64,000 bases of DNA from Bacillus crepusculi (GCF_014764715.1 NZ_JACXXE010000004.1:238722-302721); one strand, 5' to 3'; shown: positions 9,185 through 17,542, counted from the first letter of the stretch. Made by a program: numbers and translations. The notes: generated from the sequence alone by a model not told the origin.

Positions 9185-9964
9185 CTATTCTTCTTTTGAA
9201 GCCGCAGCTTCATTTGTTACATCTTGATGTTTCTTCTTATTGATTTTATGAACAATAAACGTTCCGATAAATGCTAGGATGATAATCGCAAAGAATGCGA
9301 GATGCGGGATTTCAATATGAGCTGCACTCAAGCCCATTTTGACTGCGATAATCCCAATGAGAATAAATGCTGTATTCTCAAGCTCTGGTATACGGTCAAT
9401 AAGAACAAGGAATAACTGTGCCACTGTTCGCATCATAAGAATACCAAGCATTCCGCCTAATAGAAGAATCCATACTTCCTCAGATACAGCGAATGCCGCA
9501 AGAATACTGTCAACCGAGAAGGCAAGGTCCATAATTTCTACAGAAATAACGGTTGCCCAGAAGACGCCAAATACACGAATCATCCAGCCTTCTTTTTTCA
9601 ATTCCTTCGCTTCGTCATCGCCGTCACCTAACCAGAAGTGCTTAATGACAAGCCATGCTAAATATGCAGCTCCGAGAACCTTAATCCACCAGAACTTAAT
9701 CAGCAGCATCCCTACGCCAATGAATAGAAAACGGAAGAAATAAGCGCCAATTAATCCGTAGGTTAATGCCTTTTTACGCTGCTTTTCTGGTAAATGTTTC
9801 ACCATGACAGCTAATACAAGTGCGTTATCTGCTGATAACAATCCTTCAAGCACAACAAGGGTCCCAATGAGCCCCCAAGAGACAGGGTTTGTTAATACCT
9901 CTGCCCACATATGCCAATCAAAAAACGAAGCATACGTGTCCAACATATGTTTCAAAATGTCCAA
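9185..9964 (-). CDS. yceF: TerC-family integral membrane protein YceF
   Basis: A 259-residue membrane protein with about seven hydrophobic segments, closely matching B. subtilis YceF. TerC proteins act with TerD proteins in stress and metal handling; some Bacillus TerC homologues export Mn2+ to extracytoplasmic enzymes. The conserved acidic helix motifs GLLSADNALVLA and EIMDLAFSVDSILAAF, which carry probable metal ligands, are both intact. The C-terminal tail is charged and ends ASKEE. The start is TTG at 9964 with AGGAGG about 8 nt upstream. It lies 140 bp after yceE, with a small hairpin between, and is followed by a terminator. Confidence 0.93.
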   Translation of the reverse strand: MDILKHMLDTYASFFDWHMWAEVLTNPVSWGLIGTLVVLEGLLSADNALVLAVMVKHLPEKQRKKALTYGLIGAYFFRFLFIGVGMLLIKFWWIKVLGAAYLAWLVIKHFWLGDGDDEAKELKKEGWMIRVFGVFWATVISVEIMDLAFSVDSILAAFAVSEEVWILLLGGMLGILMMRTVAQLFLVLIDRIPELENTAFILIGIIAVKMGLSAAHIEIPHLAFFAIIILAFIGTFIVHKINKKKHQDVTNEAAASKEE

Positions 9965-9994
9965 CTGTTTTTCCTCCTATAAGTGTAGAAGCAT

Positions 9995-10014
9995 CAGCAG
10001 GCTTTCGCCTGCTG
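9995..10014. repeat. 8-bp inverted repeat between yceE and yceF
   Basis: CAGCAGGC and GCCTGCTG form a perfect stem closed by a TTTC/GAAA tetraloop, an RNA hairpin in the yceE-yceF gap. No T-tract follows on the minus strand, so it is more likely an RNA stability or processing element than a terminator. Confidence 0.5.
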
Positions 10015-10104
10015 CTATTCTTGATCGCTGTTTCTTTCTCACTTTGGAAAAGGCCCTCATATGAGTCATTGGCAGCGCCTCTCGAATGTTTTTGTTTCTC
10101 TTAT

Positions 10105-10683
10105 TTACACTTCTAACCCATAATTTTGACAAAGAGCTGCAAGTCCGCCAGAGAATCCGCTTCCGATCGCGTTAAACTTCCAATCGCTTCCGTGGCGATA
10201 CAATTCACACACCACAACAGCTGTTTCAATTGAGAAGTCTTCCCCTAAATCAAAGCGAATCAATTCTTCCCCGCTCTCTTCATTTACAACACGAACAAAT
10301 GCATTCGAGACTTGTCCAAAATTCTGGCTGCGCGCCTCTGCATCATGAATCGTCACTGTAATTCCGATACGATCAATGTTAGCAGGAATTTTTGAGAAAT
10401 CAACGAGAATTTGCTCGTCATCTCCATCTCCTTCACCCGTTCGGTTATCACCTGTATGAGTGACACTGCCGCTCGGATGCTGAAGATTATTATAGAACAC
10501 AAAATCTGTCTCTTGCTGACAGCGATTGTTTGCATCCACTAAGAAAGCCGAAGCGTCCAAATCAAATTCGGCTCCACCTGAATATTTATTCGTATCCCAG
10601 CCAAGTCCGATCATCACTTTTGTCAGCCCTGGGTTGGTTTTCGTTAAATCGACACGTTGTCCTTTTGAAAGCTGAATCGCCAT
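10105..10683 (-). CDS. yceE: TerD-family stress protein YceE
   Basis: A 192-residue cytoplasmic TerD-fold protein, the B. subtilis YceE orthologue. TerD proteins are calcium-binding beta-sandwich proteins induced by envelope and general stress. The conserved N-terminus [15 protein letters not shown], the acidic FDLDAS strand and the central [15 protein letters not shown] loop (Ca2+ ligands) are present. ATG at 10683 follows AGGAG. It is one of three tandem TerD paralogues and is most similar to YceD. Co-transcribed with yceD (40 bp upstream) and yceF. Confidence 0.94.
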   Translation of the reverse strand: MAIQLSKGQRVDLTKTNPGLTKVMIGLGWDTNKYSGGAEFDLDASAFLVDANNRCQQETDFVFYNNLQHPSGSVTHTGDNRTGEGDGDDEQILVDFSKIPANIDRIGITVTIHDAEARSQNFGQVSNAFVRVVNEESGEELIRFDLGEDFSIETAVVVCELYRHGSDWKFNAIGSGFSGGLAALCQNYGLEV

Positions 10684-10723
10684 ATCGTTTCTCTCCTGTC
10701 TTTGAAAATATGAAAACTAGTCG

Positions 10724-11305
10724 TTACCCGATATCTAAGCCGAAGTCCGTTGCAATGCGTGCAAGTCCGCCTTGATAACCCGATCCGACAGCTGAGAATT
10801 TCCATTCCCCGCCATGACGGTATAATTCACCTACAATAATTGCCGTTTCGATTGAGAAGTCCTCTGCCAAATCATAACGAATGAGCTCTTCATTCGATGC
10901 CGCATTTAAAATACGTACATATGCGTTAGACACTTGTCCGAAATTTTGGCTGCGTGCTTCTGCATCATGAATCGTAATGACAAATGAAATTTTCTCAACA
11001 CTCGCTGGCACAGCTGAAAGGTCGACATTGACCTGCTCGTCATCTCCGTCTCCTTCACCAGTGCGGTTATCGCCTGTATGTACGACACTGCCGCCTCCGC
11101 CAGTTGTTTGATTGTAAAAGACAAAGTCAGATGGAGAGCTCGCTTTACCTGCTGCATCTAAAAGGAATACACTTGCGTCTAGATCAAAGTCTTGTCCGCC
11201 ATCATACTTATTAACATCCCAACCAAGGCCAACGACCACTTTTGTTAAACCTGGATTTGTTTTTGTTAAATCAATTTTTTGACCTTTCGCTAAAGAAATT
11301 CCCAC
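10724..11305 (-). CDS. yceD: TerD-family stress protein YceD (GSP16U type)
   Basis: A 193-residue TerD-family protein, orthologue of B. subtilis YceD (general stress protein 16U). It has the [14 protein letters not shown]-terminal signature, FDLDASVFL, and the Ca2+-loop [15 protein letters not shown]. The start is GTG at 11305, supported by GGGAGAGG a few bases upstream; no in-frame ATG lies nearby. It lies 20 bp after yceC and 40 bp before yceE. Together with YceE it probably arose by tandem duplication; the two share most of the C-terminal half. Confidence 0.94.
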   Translation of the reverse strand: MGISLAKGQKIDLTKTNPGLTKVVVGLGWDVNKYDGGQDFDLDASVFLLDAAGKASSPSDFVFYNQTTGGGGSVVHTGDNRTGEGDGDDEQVNVDLSAVPASVEKISFVITIHDAEARSQNFGQVSNAYVRILNAASNEELIRYDLAEDFSIETAIIVGELYRHGGEWKFSAVGSGYQGGLARIATDFGLDIG

Positions 11306-11325
11306 TAGGAACCTCTCCCTTCTGA

Positions 11326-11928
11326 TTAAATGTAGTTTCTCGTAATATCGGCTAGCTTCGCATCATTTGTACCATTTCCAACAGCCGCAAACTTCCAATC
11401 ATTCTCGTGGCGATAAAGCTCTCCGACGATTAATGATGTTTTACCTGCATATTCATCTTTTAAATTATATTTCACTAACTCTTGATTGTTTGAACGATCA
11501 ACAATTCGGATGTAAGCATTTTGAATCATACCAAAGTGTTGGTTCCTTCTAAGGGCATCATAGATATTTACGACAAACACCAATTTATTCACATTGCCTG
11601 GCACCTTGCTTAAGTTGACGAGAACTTGTTCATCATCTCCGTCTCCTTCACCTGTCAGGTTGTCACCTGTATGCTCGACACTGCCGCATTTGCTTTTCAA
11701 GTTGCCAAAATAAATTAAATCTTTATTTTCAGTAAACTTATCGTTTTTCAGCATCAGTACGGAAGCGTCACAATCAATATCAGCGCCGCCTCCGCCGCCA
11801 AACAGCTTTCCTAAAAAACCGCCGCCTTGTGATACAGGGTCCCAGCCAAGTCCAACAAGAATATTCGTTAATCCTGCCTTCCCTTTTGTTAAATCAATAC
11901 GTTGACCTTTTTCTAATGTAATCGCCAA
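11326..11928 (-). CDS. yceC: TerD-family protein YceC, first gene of the Ter operon
   Basis: A 200-residue TerD-family protein and the most divergent of the three, with a glycine-rich insert ([14 protein letters not shown]) near residues 34-47 that is also typical of B. subtilis YceC. The acidic Ca2+-binding region [15 protein letters not shown] is intact. I place the start at TTG 11928 (protein [13 protein letters not shown]), aligning with YceD/YceE, because GGAGG is then 9 nt away; a GTG at 11937 would leave a single base between the ribosome site and the start. It is first behind the sigmaW-type promoter at 12063-12091 and is followed by yceD after 20 bp. Confidence 0.92.
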   Translation of the reverse strand: MAITLEKGQRIDLTKGKAGLTNILVGLGWDPVSQGGGFLGKLFGGGGGADIDCDASVLMLKNDKFTENKDLIYFGNLKSKCGSVEHTGDNLTGEGDGDDEQVLVNLSKVPGNVNKLVFVVNIYDALRRNQHFGMIQNAYIRIVDRSNNQELVKYNLKDEYAGKTSLIVGELYRHENDWKFAAVGNGTNDAKLADITRNYI

Positions 11929-12062
11929 ATCAATCACTCCTCCAGCATAATAAAAATCTATTTATTAAGCGATGGACCCTATTAAAATCATCATACATGA
12001 AAATTCGACAAAATTCATGAAATGACCTTGGAGCCACTTACTCTTTTTTCTATTTACTAGTA

Positions 12063-12091
12063 TATACGATCTATGCTCATTATAGGTTTCA
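12063..12091 (-). promoter_or_regulatory. ECF sigma (sigmaW/M/X-type) promoter of the yceC operon
   Basis: On the minus strand TGAAAC (12091-12086), a 17-bp spacer, then CGTATA (12068-12063). TGAAAC with CGTATA is the sigmaW-preferred consensus in Bacillus. It lies about 135 bp upstream of yceC in the right orientation. In B. subtilis the yceC operon belongs to the sigmaW/M/X and sigmaB regulons; I saw no convincing sigmaB site here. Confidence 0.85.
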
Positions 12092-12129
12092 ACAACATGA
12101 TATTTTTTTAAAGAAACATCCACATTTAA

Positions 12130-12264
12130 AATGGTTCCTGTCGTAAACGGAGTGTTTCATGTGAAACATTGTCGAATGCTCCCGGTGAACAAGCATTTAC
12201 TGATGAACAGAGTGCTGTAAAGGTTTCATATGTTGATATAGAAAATATCCATGCAATCGTTTAG
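12130..12264 (+). pseudogene. Possible remnant of a coding sequence, no start
   Basis: An open frame of about 44 codons without an ATG near its beginning ends at TAG 12262-12264. Its last 29 codons read like a real protein tail (GEQAFTDEQSAVKVSY, then VDIENIHAIV). There is no ribosome site, and the frame overlaps the parS-like site. It may be the decayed 3' end of a lost gene or chance; I do not recognise the protein. Confidence 0.2.
12153..12168. promoter_or_regulatory. parS-like chromosome partition site
   Basis: TGTTTCATGTGAAACA differs from the ParB (Spo0J) parS consensus TGTTTCACGTGAAACA at one central base. Outside the centre the two 7-bp half-sites are perfect. ParB loads at parS and recruits SMC for origin segregation. 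Its place between the divergent yceC and LLM oxidoreductase genes, in a region that lies near the origin in B. subtilis, fits. Binding is not shown. Confidence 0.7.
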
Positions 12265-12351
12265 AGGATAAACCCTTTCGTTTCCTTCCATCCATGGATT
12301 TCTTTATACTTGTGCATAGAGAACATTCAACGTGTTGATGAAAGGATGTTG

Positions 12352-13347
12352 ATGATGCCATCACTTCATATATTAGATCAAGTCGCCATTCCTAAAGGGC
12401 AGACAGCGCAGGAGACATTGATTCACACAACGCAGCTAGCTCAGCTTGCTGAATCACTTGGGTATGAGCGCTATTGGTTCGCTGAACACCACAGCACAAG
12501 AGGGCTTGCGAGTACAGCCCCTGAAATATTAATGGCTCATATTGCAGCTCACACATCGACCTTGCGTACCGGGTCTGGTGGTATTTTACTTCCGCAGTAC
12601 AGTCCTTTTAAAGTAGCAGAGATCACGCGGCAGCTTGAAGCGCTTTATCCTGGACGGATTGAGATCGGTGTTGGCAAATCTCCAGGCGGCATCGAAAGGA
12701 CGAGACTCGCTTTGACGGACGGTGTGAATAAAGACCTGTCTCAGTTTGACCGCCAGCTGAAGGATCTTCTTTTTTACTTATCAGATAGTCTGCCTTCCGG
12801 TCATCCGCATGCAGGGGTAAAAGCGGCTCCGCTTGTCGATTCACATCCGCCGGTTTGGCTGCTTGGATTAGGAGAAAATAGTGCCAAGCAGGCAGCGGCG
12901 CTTGGCATCAACTATATTTTCGGCCACTTTATTCACCCTGCACGCGGCAAACAAGCTTTTGAGACGTATCAGTCGCAGTTTTCTCCGTCTGTTTTTTCCC
13001 GACAGCCACACTCTATGTTTGCTGTCTTTGTGATCTGCGGTGAAACAGATGAGGAGGCTGACCGGATCGCCAGCAGTACAGATTTATGGCTGCTTCGTGT
13101 TGAAAAGGGGCTAGATAGCCGCGTTCCTTCTGTAGAAGAAGCAAGTGCCTATCACTACACCGCGCAGGAAAAGAAAAAAGTGTTACAAAACCGCCAGCGA
13201 ATGGTTGTCGGCTCGAAGGAAACAGTGAAAGAGCAATTACAGACCTTGATGGACCGCTATCAAACGGATGACATCATGATTTTGAACAATTCATTTGATC
13301 CGATAGAAAAACAGCGCTCCTACAAACGAATAGCAGAACTATTTTGA
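12352..13347 (+). CDS. LLM-class flavin-dependent oxidoreductase (luciferase-like, YceB-type)
   Basis: A 331-residue bacterial-luciferase-like monooxygenase/oxidoreductase that should bind FMN or F420-like flavin in a TIM barrel. Family landmarks are YERYWFAEHH in the N-terminal third, the GSGGILLPQYSPFKVAE strand-loop, and PGRIEIGVGKSPGG. Its position next to yceC suggests B. subtilis yceB, but I do not assign the name. The start is uncertain: ATG 12352 and ATG 12355 both fit the AAAGG at 12341-12345; a frame from TTG 12310 is unlikely. Single gene, ending in a terminator whose stem begins at its stop codon. Substrate unknown. Confidence 0.85.
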   Translation: MMPSLHILDQVAIPKGQTAQETLIHTTQLAQLAESLGYERYWFAEHHSTRGLASTAPEILMAHIAAHTSTLRTGSGGILLPQYSPFKVAEITRQLEALYPGRIEIGVGKSPGGIERTRLALTDGVNKDLSQFDRQLKDLLFYLSDSLPSGHPHAGVKAAPLVDSHPPVWLLGLGENSAKQAAALGINYIFGHFIHPARGKQAFETYQSQFSPSVFSRQPHSMFAVFVICGETDEEADRIASSTDLWLLRVEKGLDSRVPSVEEASAYHYTAQEKKKVLQNRQRMVVGSKETVKEQLQTLMDRYQTDDIMILNNSFDPIEKQRSYKRIAELF

Positions 13348-13372
13348 AGCCAATCCTCTTGGCTTCTTTTTT
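13346..13372 (+). terminator. Terminator of the LLM oxidoreductase gene
   Basis: GAAGCCAA and TTGGCTTC form a perfect 8-bp stem with a TCCTC loop, followed by TTTTTT. The stem overlaps the TGA stop codon at 13345-13347. Confidence 0.9.
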
Positions 13373-13484
13373 ACATTGTCATAAAAAATGGGAAATGTAA
13401 CATGGAGATGTCAAAATTCTTCTATCTGTCATCTGAACGCAAATGTGTCTTCGAATCGTTAGCGAACTGTAAACGCATGAAGGG

Positions 13485-13510
13485 TGTACCTCTAATATAG
13501 TAGAGGTACA
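13485..13510. promoter_or_regulatory. Perfect 10-bp inverted repeat, operator-like, upstream of the acyltransferase
   Basis: TGTACCTCTA and TAGAGGTACA are perfect inverted repeats separated by 6 bp, centred about 60 bp before the acyltransferase start. The spacer and right arm include TATAGT, a possible -10 box. No T-tract follows and no gene ends nearby, so an operator for a dimeric regulator is more likely than a terminator. Confidence 0.55.
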
Positions 13511-13558
13511 TATTGAATGAACGGTTCACGATGCTGAGAAGGAAGGAGATGATAGGCC

Positions 13559-14599
13559 ATGAAACAGAGACTCGATTGGGTAGATGCAGCTAAAGGAATT
13601 GGCATTCTGCTCGTGGTCATGGCGCATGTGCCCATTCCAGATTCGCTCAAGCAATTCATTTACTCTTTTCATATGCCGCTTTTCTTTTTACTATCAGGCA
13701 TGATGTTTCGATCATCCTCACGCCCCGCTATGTCATTTATGCAGAAGAAAGCCAAAAGCTTACTCTTGCCCTATCTCTATTTCTCTATCATTACGTATGT
13801 TTTCTGGTTCTCCGTTACCCGTTTTTTCGCCTTCAAGGGGCAAACGGATATAGACCCCTTCGTTCCTTTTACAGGGATTTTTATATCCAATGCAGATGAA
13901 GCTAGGCTGACGCATAACCCAGCCATCTGGTTTTTAACAACGCTCTTTTTAGTAGAAATCCTATTTTTCTTTATGCACCGCCTGACAAAAGGAAAGCCCG
14001 CCGCCTTGATCTTACTGACTGTTCTTTGCGGAGGTGCTGGATATGCCTCTACCTTGCTTTTAGATCAAAGTCTTCCTTGGAATGCCAATGTGGCCTTGAC
14101 GGCTGTTGTGTTTTATTCGATTGGTTTTTTGGCAAAGCAATGGTTTGTGGAATTAAAAACAGATCCAACTCTTCTGCTATGTACAGGTTTACTTGTGCTG
14201 ACAGCTTACATGCAGAGCTTTAATTCGCGGATCGATATGCGCGTGAACGACTATGGAGATCTATTCATTTTCTATGCATGTGCACTGCTCGGTTCAGCTG
14301 CTGTCATTTATTTAAGCTTCAAATTAAAAGCGTCCCCTATTTTGACGTATCTCGGACGAAATTCCATTGTCATTCTTGTCTTGCAGTTTGCCGGCATCGA
14401 TATCATGAAAGCATTTGTTTATTATGGACTTGGCATCAATATAGCCGATACAGCGCAGCTCTCTTGGACCCTCTTTTACACGATTGGGACATTGCTGCTC
14501 ATGGTGCCATGCATCTCCTTCCTAAGCAAGTATCCGATGCTGCTCGGTAAACCAGCCAAAGCAACACACCGCTACGAACAAAAAACATCCGCCGGCTAA
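13559..14599 (+). CDS. Membrane acyltransferase, family 3 (fucose-4-O-acetylase-like)
   Basis: A 346-residue integral membrane acyltransferase (Acyl_transf_3 fold) with about ten hydrophobic segments. The N-terminus RLDWVDAAKGIGILLVVMAH contains the conserved His of the family, and YSFHMPLFFLLSGMMF is the second hallmark. Such enzymes O-acetylate extracellular polysaccharides, teichoic acids or peptidoglycan; it resembles B. subtilis YkrP and the COG3594 group. There is no secreted SGNH domain as in OatA. ATG 13559 follows AAGGAG. It appears monocistronic behind the inverted repeat at 13485-13510 and ends in a bidirectional terminator. Substrate not deducible. Confidence 0.85.
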   Translation: MKQRLDWVDAAKGIGILLVVMAHVPIPDSLKQFIYSFHMPLFFLLSGMMFRSSSRPAMSFMQKKAKSLLLPYLYFSIITYVFWFSVTRFFAFKGQTDIDPFVPFTGIFISNADEARLTHNPAIWFLTTLFLVEILFFFMHRLTKGKPAALILLTVLCGGAGYASTLLLDQSLPWNANVALTAVVFYSIGFLAKQWFVELKTDPTLLLCTGLLVLTAYMQSFNSRIDMRVNDYGDLFIFYACALLGSAAVIYLSFKLKASPILTYLGRNSIVILVLQFAGIDIMKAFVYYGLGINIADTAQLSWTLFYTIGTLLLMVPCISFLSKYPMLLGKPAKATHRYEQKTSAG

Positions 14600-14616
14600 T
14601 CGGACGGATGTTTTTC
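14581..14616. terminator. Bidirectional terminator between the acyltransferase and the SDR gene
   Basis: ACATCCG and CGGATGT form the outer stem with an inner CCG/CGG pair, flanked by A/T runs on both sides. It therefore serves the converging acyltransferase (+) and dehydrogenase (-) genes. Confidence 0.85.
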
Positions 14617-14618
14617 CA

Positions 14619-15398
14619 TTAATCATTCATTTGAGAAGGATAAAGCGTCATTCCTCCATCCACAAATAATGTTGTGCCTGTGATATACGCAGCTTCCTTA
14701 GATACGAGGAATGCAGCGGCGGCCCCTATCTCCTTCGGATCACCAAAGGTTCTCATCGGAATCTTCTCTAACTGCTTTTGTTTTTTCTGTTCATCCTGCA
14801 AATCATCATTCGATTCGGTTGCCATTGTACCTGGTGCAATCGCATTGACCCGAATACCCGCTTCGGCATAATCAAGAGCCAGCGTCTTCGTCATCATATT
14901 CATTCCGCCTTTTGTAGTGGAATAATGAACATTGAACGGGCGCGGGATCTCCTGATGTACACTGGATATATTTAAAATCGTTCCTTTAATGCCATGCTCC
15001 ATCATATAAGCGATCGCAGCCTTTGCTCCTAAAAATGCGCCTGTGATATTCACATCCATGACTTTTTGCCATTGCTCCAGCGTCATCTCATGCGGCATCG
15101 CTTCTTCGCCGTTAAAGCCTGAATTGTTGACGAACACATCTACTGTACCGAATTGCTCCAGTGCTGTATCCATGATGGCTTGAATTCCTTCCTCTTTAGA
15201 AACATCAGCATGCACTTTCACCGCTTGACCTCCGCGTTGCTGAATGGCTTGTACCGTTTCTTCAGCACCCTCTTCATCGCCCTTATAGTTCACCACCACA
15301 TTCATTTGCTCTTGTCCAAATCGCAAGGCGATGGCTTGTCCGATTCCCTTTGAAGAGCCTGTGACAATGGCTGTTTTCCCTTTTAAATCTTGATACAT
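14619..15398 (-). CDS. Short-chain dehydrogenase, glucose 1-dehydrogenase family
   Basis: A 259-residue classical SDR oxidoreductase close to Bacillus glucose 1-dehydrogenases (the MYxDLKGK N-terminus is shared with B. subtilis Gdh). The cofactor loop TGSSKGIGQA, NNSG, the catalytic YSTTK (Tyr-x-x-x-Lys) and the preceding Ser in NISSVH are present. It probably oxidises a sugar or sugar alcohol with NAD(P)+. B. subtilis has a second glucose dehydrogenase gene, ycdF, in this neighbourhood, but orthology is not certain. I choose ATG 15398 (GGAGG 8 nt upstream) over TTG 15413, which contains the ribosome site itself. Confidence 0.88.
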   Translation of the reverse strand: MYQDLKGKTAIVTGSSKGIGQAIALRFGQEQMNVVVNYKGDEEGAEETVQAIQQRGGQAVKVHADVSKEEGIQAIMDTALEQFGTVDVFVNNSGFNGEEAMPHEMTLEQWQKVMDVNITGAFLGAKAAIAYMMEHGIKGTILNISSVHQEIPRPFNVHYSTTKGGMNMMTKTLALDYAEAGIRVNAIAPGTMATESNDDLQDEQKKQKQLEKIPMRTFGDPKEIGAAAAFLVSKEAAYITGTTLFVDGGMTLYPSQMND

Positions 15399-15455
15399 CT
15401 TCATTTCCTCCAATCACGTGCTTCATCTTGTTGATACACAATGGTTACCCATTTT

Positions 15456-15498
15456 GAAAAAAAGAAAAACACAACCCTCTTGTTGAAAAGGATTGTGC
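15456..15498 (-). terminator. Terminator after cwlJ
   Basis: On the minus strand CACAATCCT and AGGGTTGTG pair (one G-U) around a loop, followed by a long T-rich run interrupted by one C. It lies 12 bp past the cwlJ stop. Confidence 0.8.
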
Positions 15499-15509
15499 TG
15501 TTCATCCAG

Positions 15510-15938
15510 CTAAAAGGTGTTATAAACATTTTCACACGTTTCCGCTGTTGGCTGATAAAAGCAATGCGACTTATACCTTGCCACAAACGGCTGATTGTAC
15601 CAAGTGGGTGGACAATCTCCAGGTGGTTTAAAATACCAAAGGCTGAATTTCGCAGGCCAAAACCGTTCTCCATTGATATTCCTCCGCGCAAGTGCTTTCT
15701 CAGTTTCTCGTGCCCGCTGATAAAAGTAACCATGCGTGACAGCTTCAAATGCATGCTCCTGATAAATCATTTGTGGAATCGTACGCAGCCCTTTAAAGTC
15801 AGAGCAGTTGGCACGCAACCGATTGATGCCGACATTTCCTACGAGTAGCATCCCTTGCTTCCCTTCACCTTCTGCTTCCGCTCTTAGCAGTCTGGCCATT
15901 AAATCAATATCAGAGCTTGTCGCTCTTACCACTGCCAT
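15510..15938 (-). CDS. cwlJ: Spore cortex-lytic enzyme CwlJ
   Basis: A 142-residue cell wall hydrolase of the SleB/CwlJ family, same length as and nearly identical to B. subtilis CwlJ. It sits in the spore coat and degrades cortex peptidoglycan during germination, triggered by Ca-dipicolinate. The catalytic-domain core MARLLRAEAEGEGKQG, with its conserved Glu, and the C-terminal SHCFYQPTAETCENVYNTF are present. It has no signal peptide, as expected for a protein made in the mother cell. ATG 15938 has AGAAGGAGG upstream. In B. subtilis it is sigmaE-dependent and usually paired functionally with GerQ, which is not in this window. Confidence 0.96.
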   Translation of the reverse strand: MAVVRATSSDIDLMARLLRAEAEGEGKQGMLLVGNVGINRLRANCSDFKGLRTIPQMIYQEHAFEAVTHGYFYQRARETEKALARRNINGERFWPAKFSLWYFKPPGDCPPTWYNQPFVARYKSHCFYQPTAETCENVYNTF

Positions 15939-16350
15939 ACATCCACCTCCTTCTCATTTCTCTTTTATTTTATGTGGCGTTTCTGTGTAGATGACTGCCA
16001 TTTTGACATGAAAAAGTACGTTCAGTGTCGACAGCCTGTCTAAACACCTCAAGATTCCGCTGGACATATGTCTTTCTGTCAACAACACACAAACCAAGTG
16101 ATCATACACATTACAGGAAAAATTATTCATTACCATATACTCATTTACAAGACATAAAAATCCTTCTAATTGCTACATCTTCTTCAAAAACAGTCATTTA
16201 AACCTATTCAATAATCAGACTCAAAACCTTAAAATATAAAATGTTGAGTTTTTACAGGAGATATCAAACAATAAAATACACATTTCTCCTCACAACTTAG
16301 TGTCATTTTTACTACTTGAAGCGAATCAACCTTAGTAACGCACTGAGGTA
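15939..16350. other. Intergenic region upstream of cwlJ
   Basis: About 410 bp of low-GC sequence. On the minus strand CATAAAAT (15974-15967), about 30 bp before cwlJ, could be a sigmaE-type -10 box (consensus CATACANT), but no clear -35 accompanies it. No small ORF with a ribosome site or stable RNA structure was seen. Confidence 0.3.
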
Positions 16351-16379
16351 TTGACAGTACTTTCGCTTCATTCTACAGT
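16351..16379 (+). promoter_or_regulatory. SigmaA-type promoter of the YcdA-like lipoprotein gene
   Basis: TTGACA (16351-16356), 17-bp spacer, TACAGT (16374-16379), about 100 bp upstream of the lipoprotein start. The -35 is a perfect consensus match. Confidence 0.75.
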
Positions 16380-16476
16380 AAAAAACATACAGTATTTTTC
16401 TTTTTGTGCAAAAAGAATGATATGAGCTAAAGCTTTCCAATGAAATTCACCATAAACCCGAGGAGGAAAACATGCC

Positions 16477-17538
16477 ATGTTTAAAAAGAAATTATCCCTG
16501 TTTCTTCTGATTTTGTGTGTAACTGTTGTCGCTGCTGCTTGTAGTGGTGGAAAAGACAAAACAGCTGCGAAAGAAAGCGATACAAAAAAATCCCTTGATG
16601 CAGCAGAGGTAAAGGTAGAAAGTGCTGAGTACACATTACCCCCTCAATACGATACATCTGTACAGGACGATCAGTATGTATTAAAAGTGAACGTATCTGT
16701 AAAAAACATCAGCAAAGAGCCTCTAAATGTTGATAAAAGCAACTTCACGCTTTACCAAGATGACGCACAGGTGTCTACAATCTCTCCTGATGACTACAAT
16801 GAGGTATTATCTGTAAGCTCTCTAAATGCAGGAAAAGTATCAAAGGGCGGTCTTTTCTACGTTGTTGATAAAGACAAAGACTATCAACTGGTTTACACAG
16901 AGCCAGGTACTGGTTCGAAAAAAGATGACAAAACACTAGAATTCGATATTAAAGGAAAAGACTTAATGAAAAAGGCAGATACACTTCAAGCATCTGCAAA
17001 GGCTCTTTCTTCTTATATTGATGTCATGATTTTTGGTAAGAAAAATGACGATTTCGAAAAACTAACGGGTGACAACAAATCAACCGTTGTGAACGAATTT
17101 GATAAATCATTCAAACAAGGCTACATCTCTTCCTCGGGTATTTCTTCTAGCTCAGCGAAGGACGAAAACCTTGATAAGCTTCTAAAAGCTGTGAAAGAAA
17201 CATTAGCTGAAAAATCAAAAGTTTCAACAAAAACAAAATCAATCAGCGGTGATAAAGCAGTCGTGACTGTGACTCTCACACCAATTGACGCAAGCCCGCT
17301 TGTTGATCGTTTAAAAGAGAAAGCAACTGAGTTCTACAGCAAAAACCGTACAGCTTCTTATGATGATGCACAAAAATATTTACTCTCGATTTATCCAGAA
17401 GAGTTTAAAAAATTAGGACCATCATCTTCTGAAGAAACAGTAGAAGTCAACATGAAGAAAAATGATATCGACCAATGGAAACTTGATTTGAACGATTACA
17501 AAACAAGCTCATTAGTTGAGAAATTCATTAAGAACTAA
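16477..17538 (+). CDS. YcdA-like lipoprotein (DUF4352 + DUF5105 type), paralogue 1
   Basis: A 353-residue secreted lipoprotein. The signal peptide ends in a lipobox VAAAC with the acylated Cys at residue 22, followed by a low-complexity linker. An Ig-like domain (about 50-170, DUF4352-like: YTLPPQY...VLKVNVSVKNISKEPL) is followed by a C-terminal DUF5105-like region with YIDVMIFGKKNDDFEKLTGDN and a terminal WKLDLNDYKTS. It shares this whole layout with the lipoprotein at 24820-25860, so the pair is a duplication now separated by about 7 kb of other genes. Function unknown; cell-surface location is predicted. A good sigmaA promoter lies upstream and a terminator stem immediately downstream. Confidence 0.87.
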   Translation: MFKKKLSLFLLILCVTVVAAACSGGKDKTAAKESDTKKSLDAAEVKVESAEYTLPPQYDTSVQDDQYVLKVNVSVKNISKEPLNVDKSNFTLYQDDAQVSTISPDDYNEVLSVSSLNAGKVSKGGLFYVVDKDKDYQLVYTEPGTGSKKDDKTLEFDIKGKDLMKKADTLQASAKALSSYIDVMIFGKKNDDFEKLTGDNKSTVVNEFDKSFKQGYISSSGISSSSAKDENLDKLLKAVKETLAEKSKVSTKTKSISGDKAVVTVTLTPIDASPLVDRLKEKATEFYSKNRTASYDDAQKYLLSIYPEEFKKLGPSSSEETVEVNMKKNDIDQWKLDLNDYKTSSLVEKFIKN

Positions 17539-17542
17539 AGAA

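Noticed and set aside
9339..9743. 134-codon plus-strand frame
   Set aside because: Fully antisense to yceF (TerC), with composition typical of a shadow frame.
11938..12062. SigmaB promoter for the yceC operon
   Set aside because: Only GGGTCC without a GTTT-type -35 was found on the minus strand; it does not meet the consensus.
15401..15848. Two frames of 117 and 135 codons on opposite strands around cwlJ
   Set aside because: Both overlap cwlJ in other frames; cwlJ itself is unmistakable and the alternatives resemble nothing.
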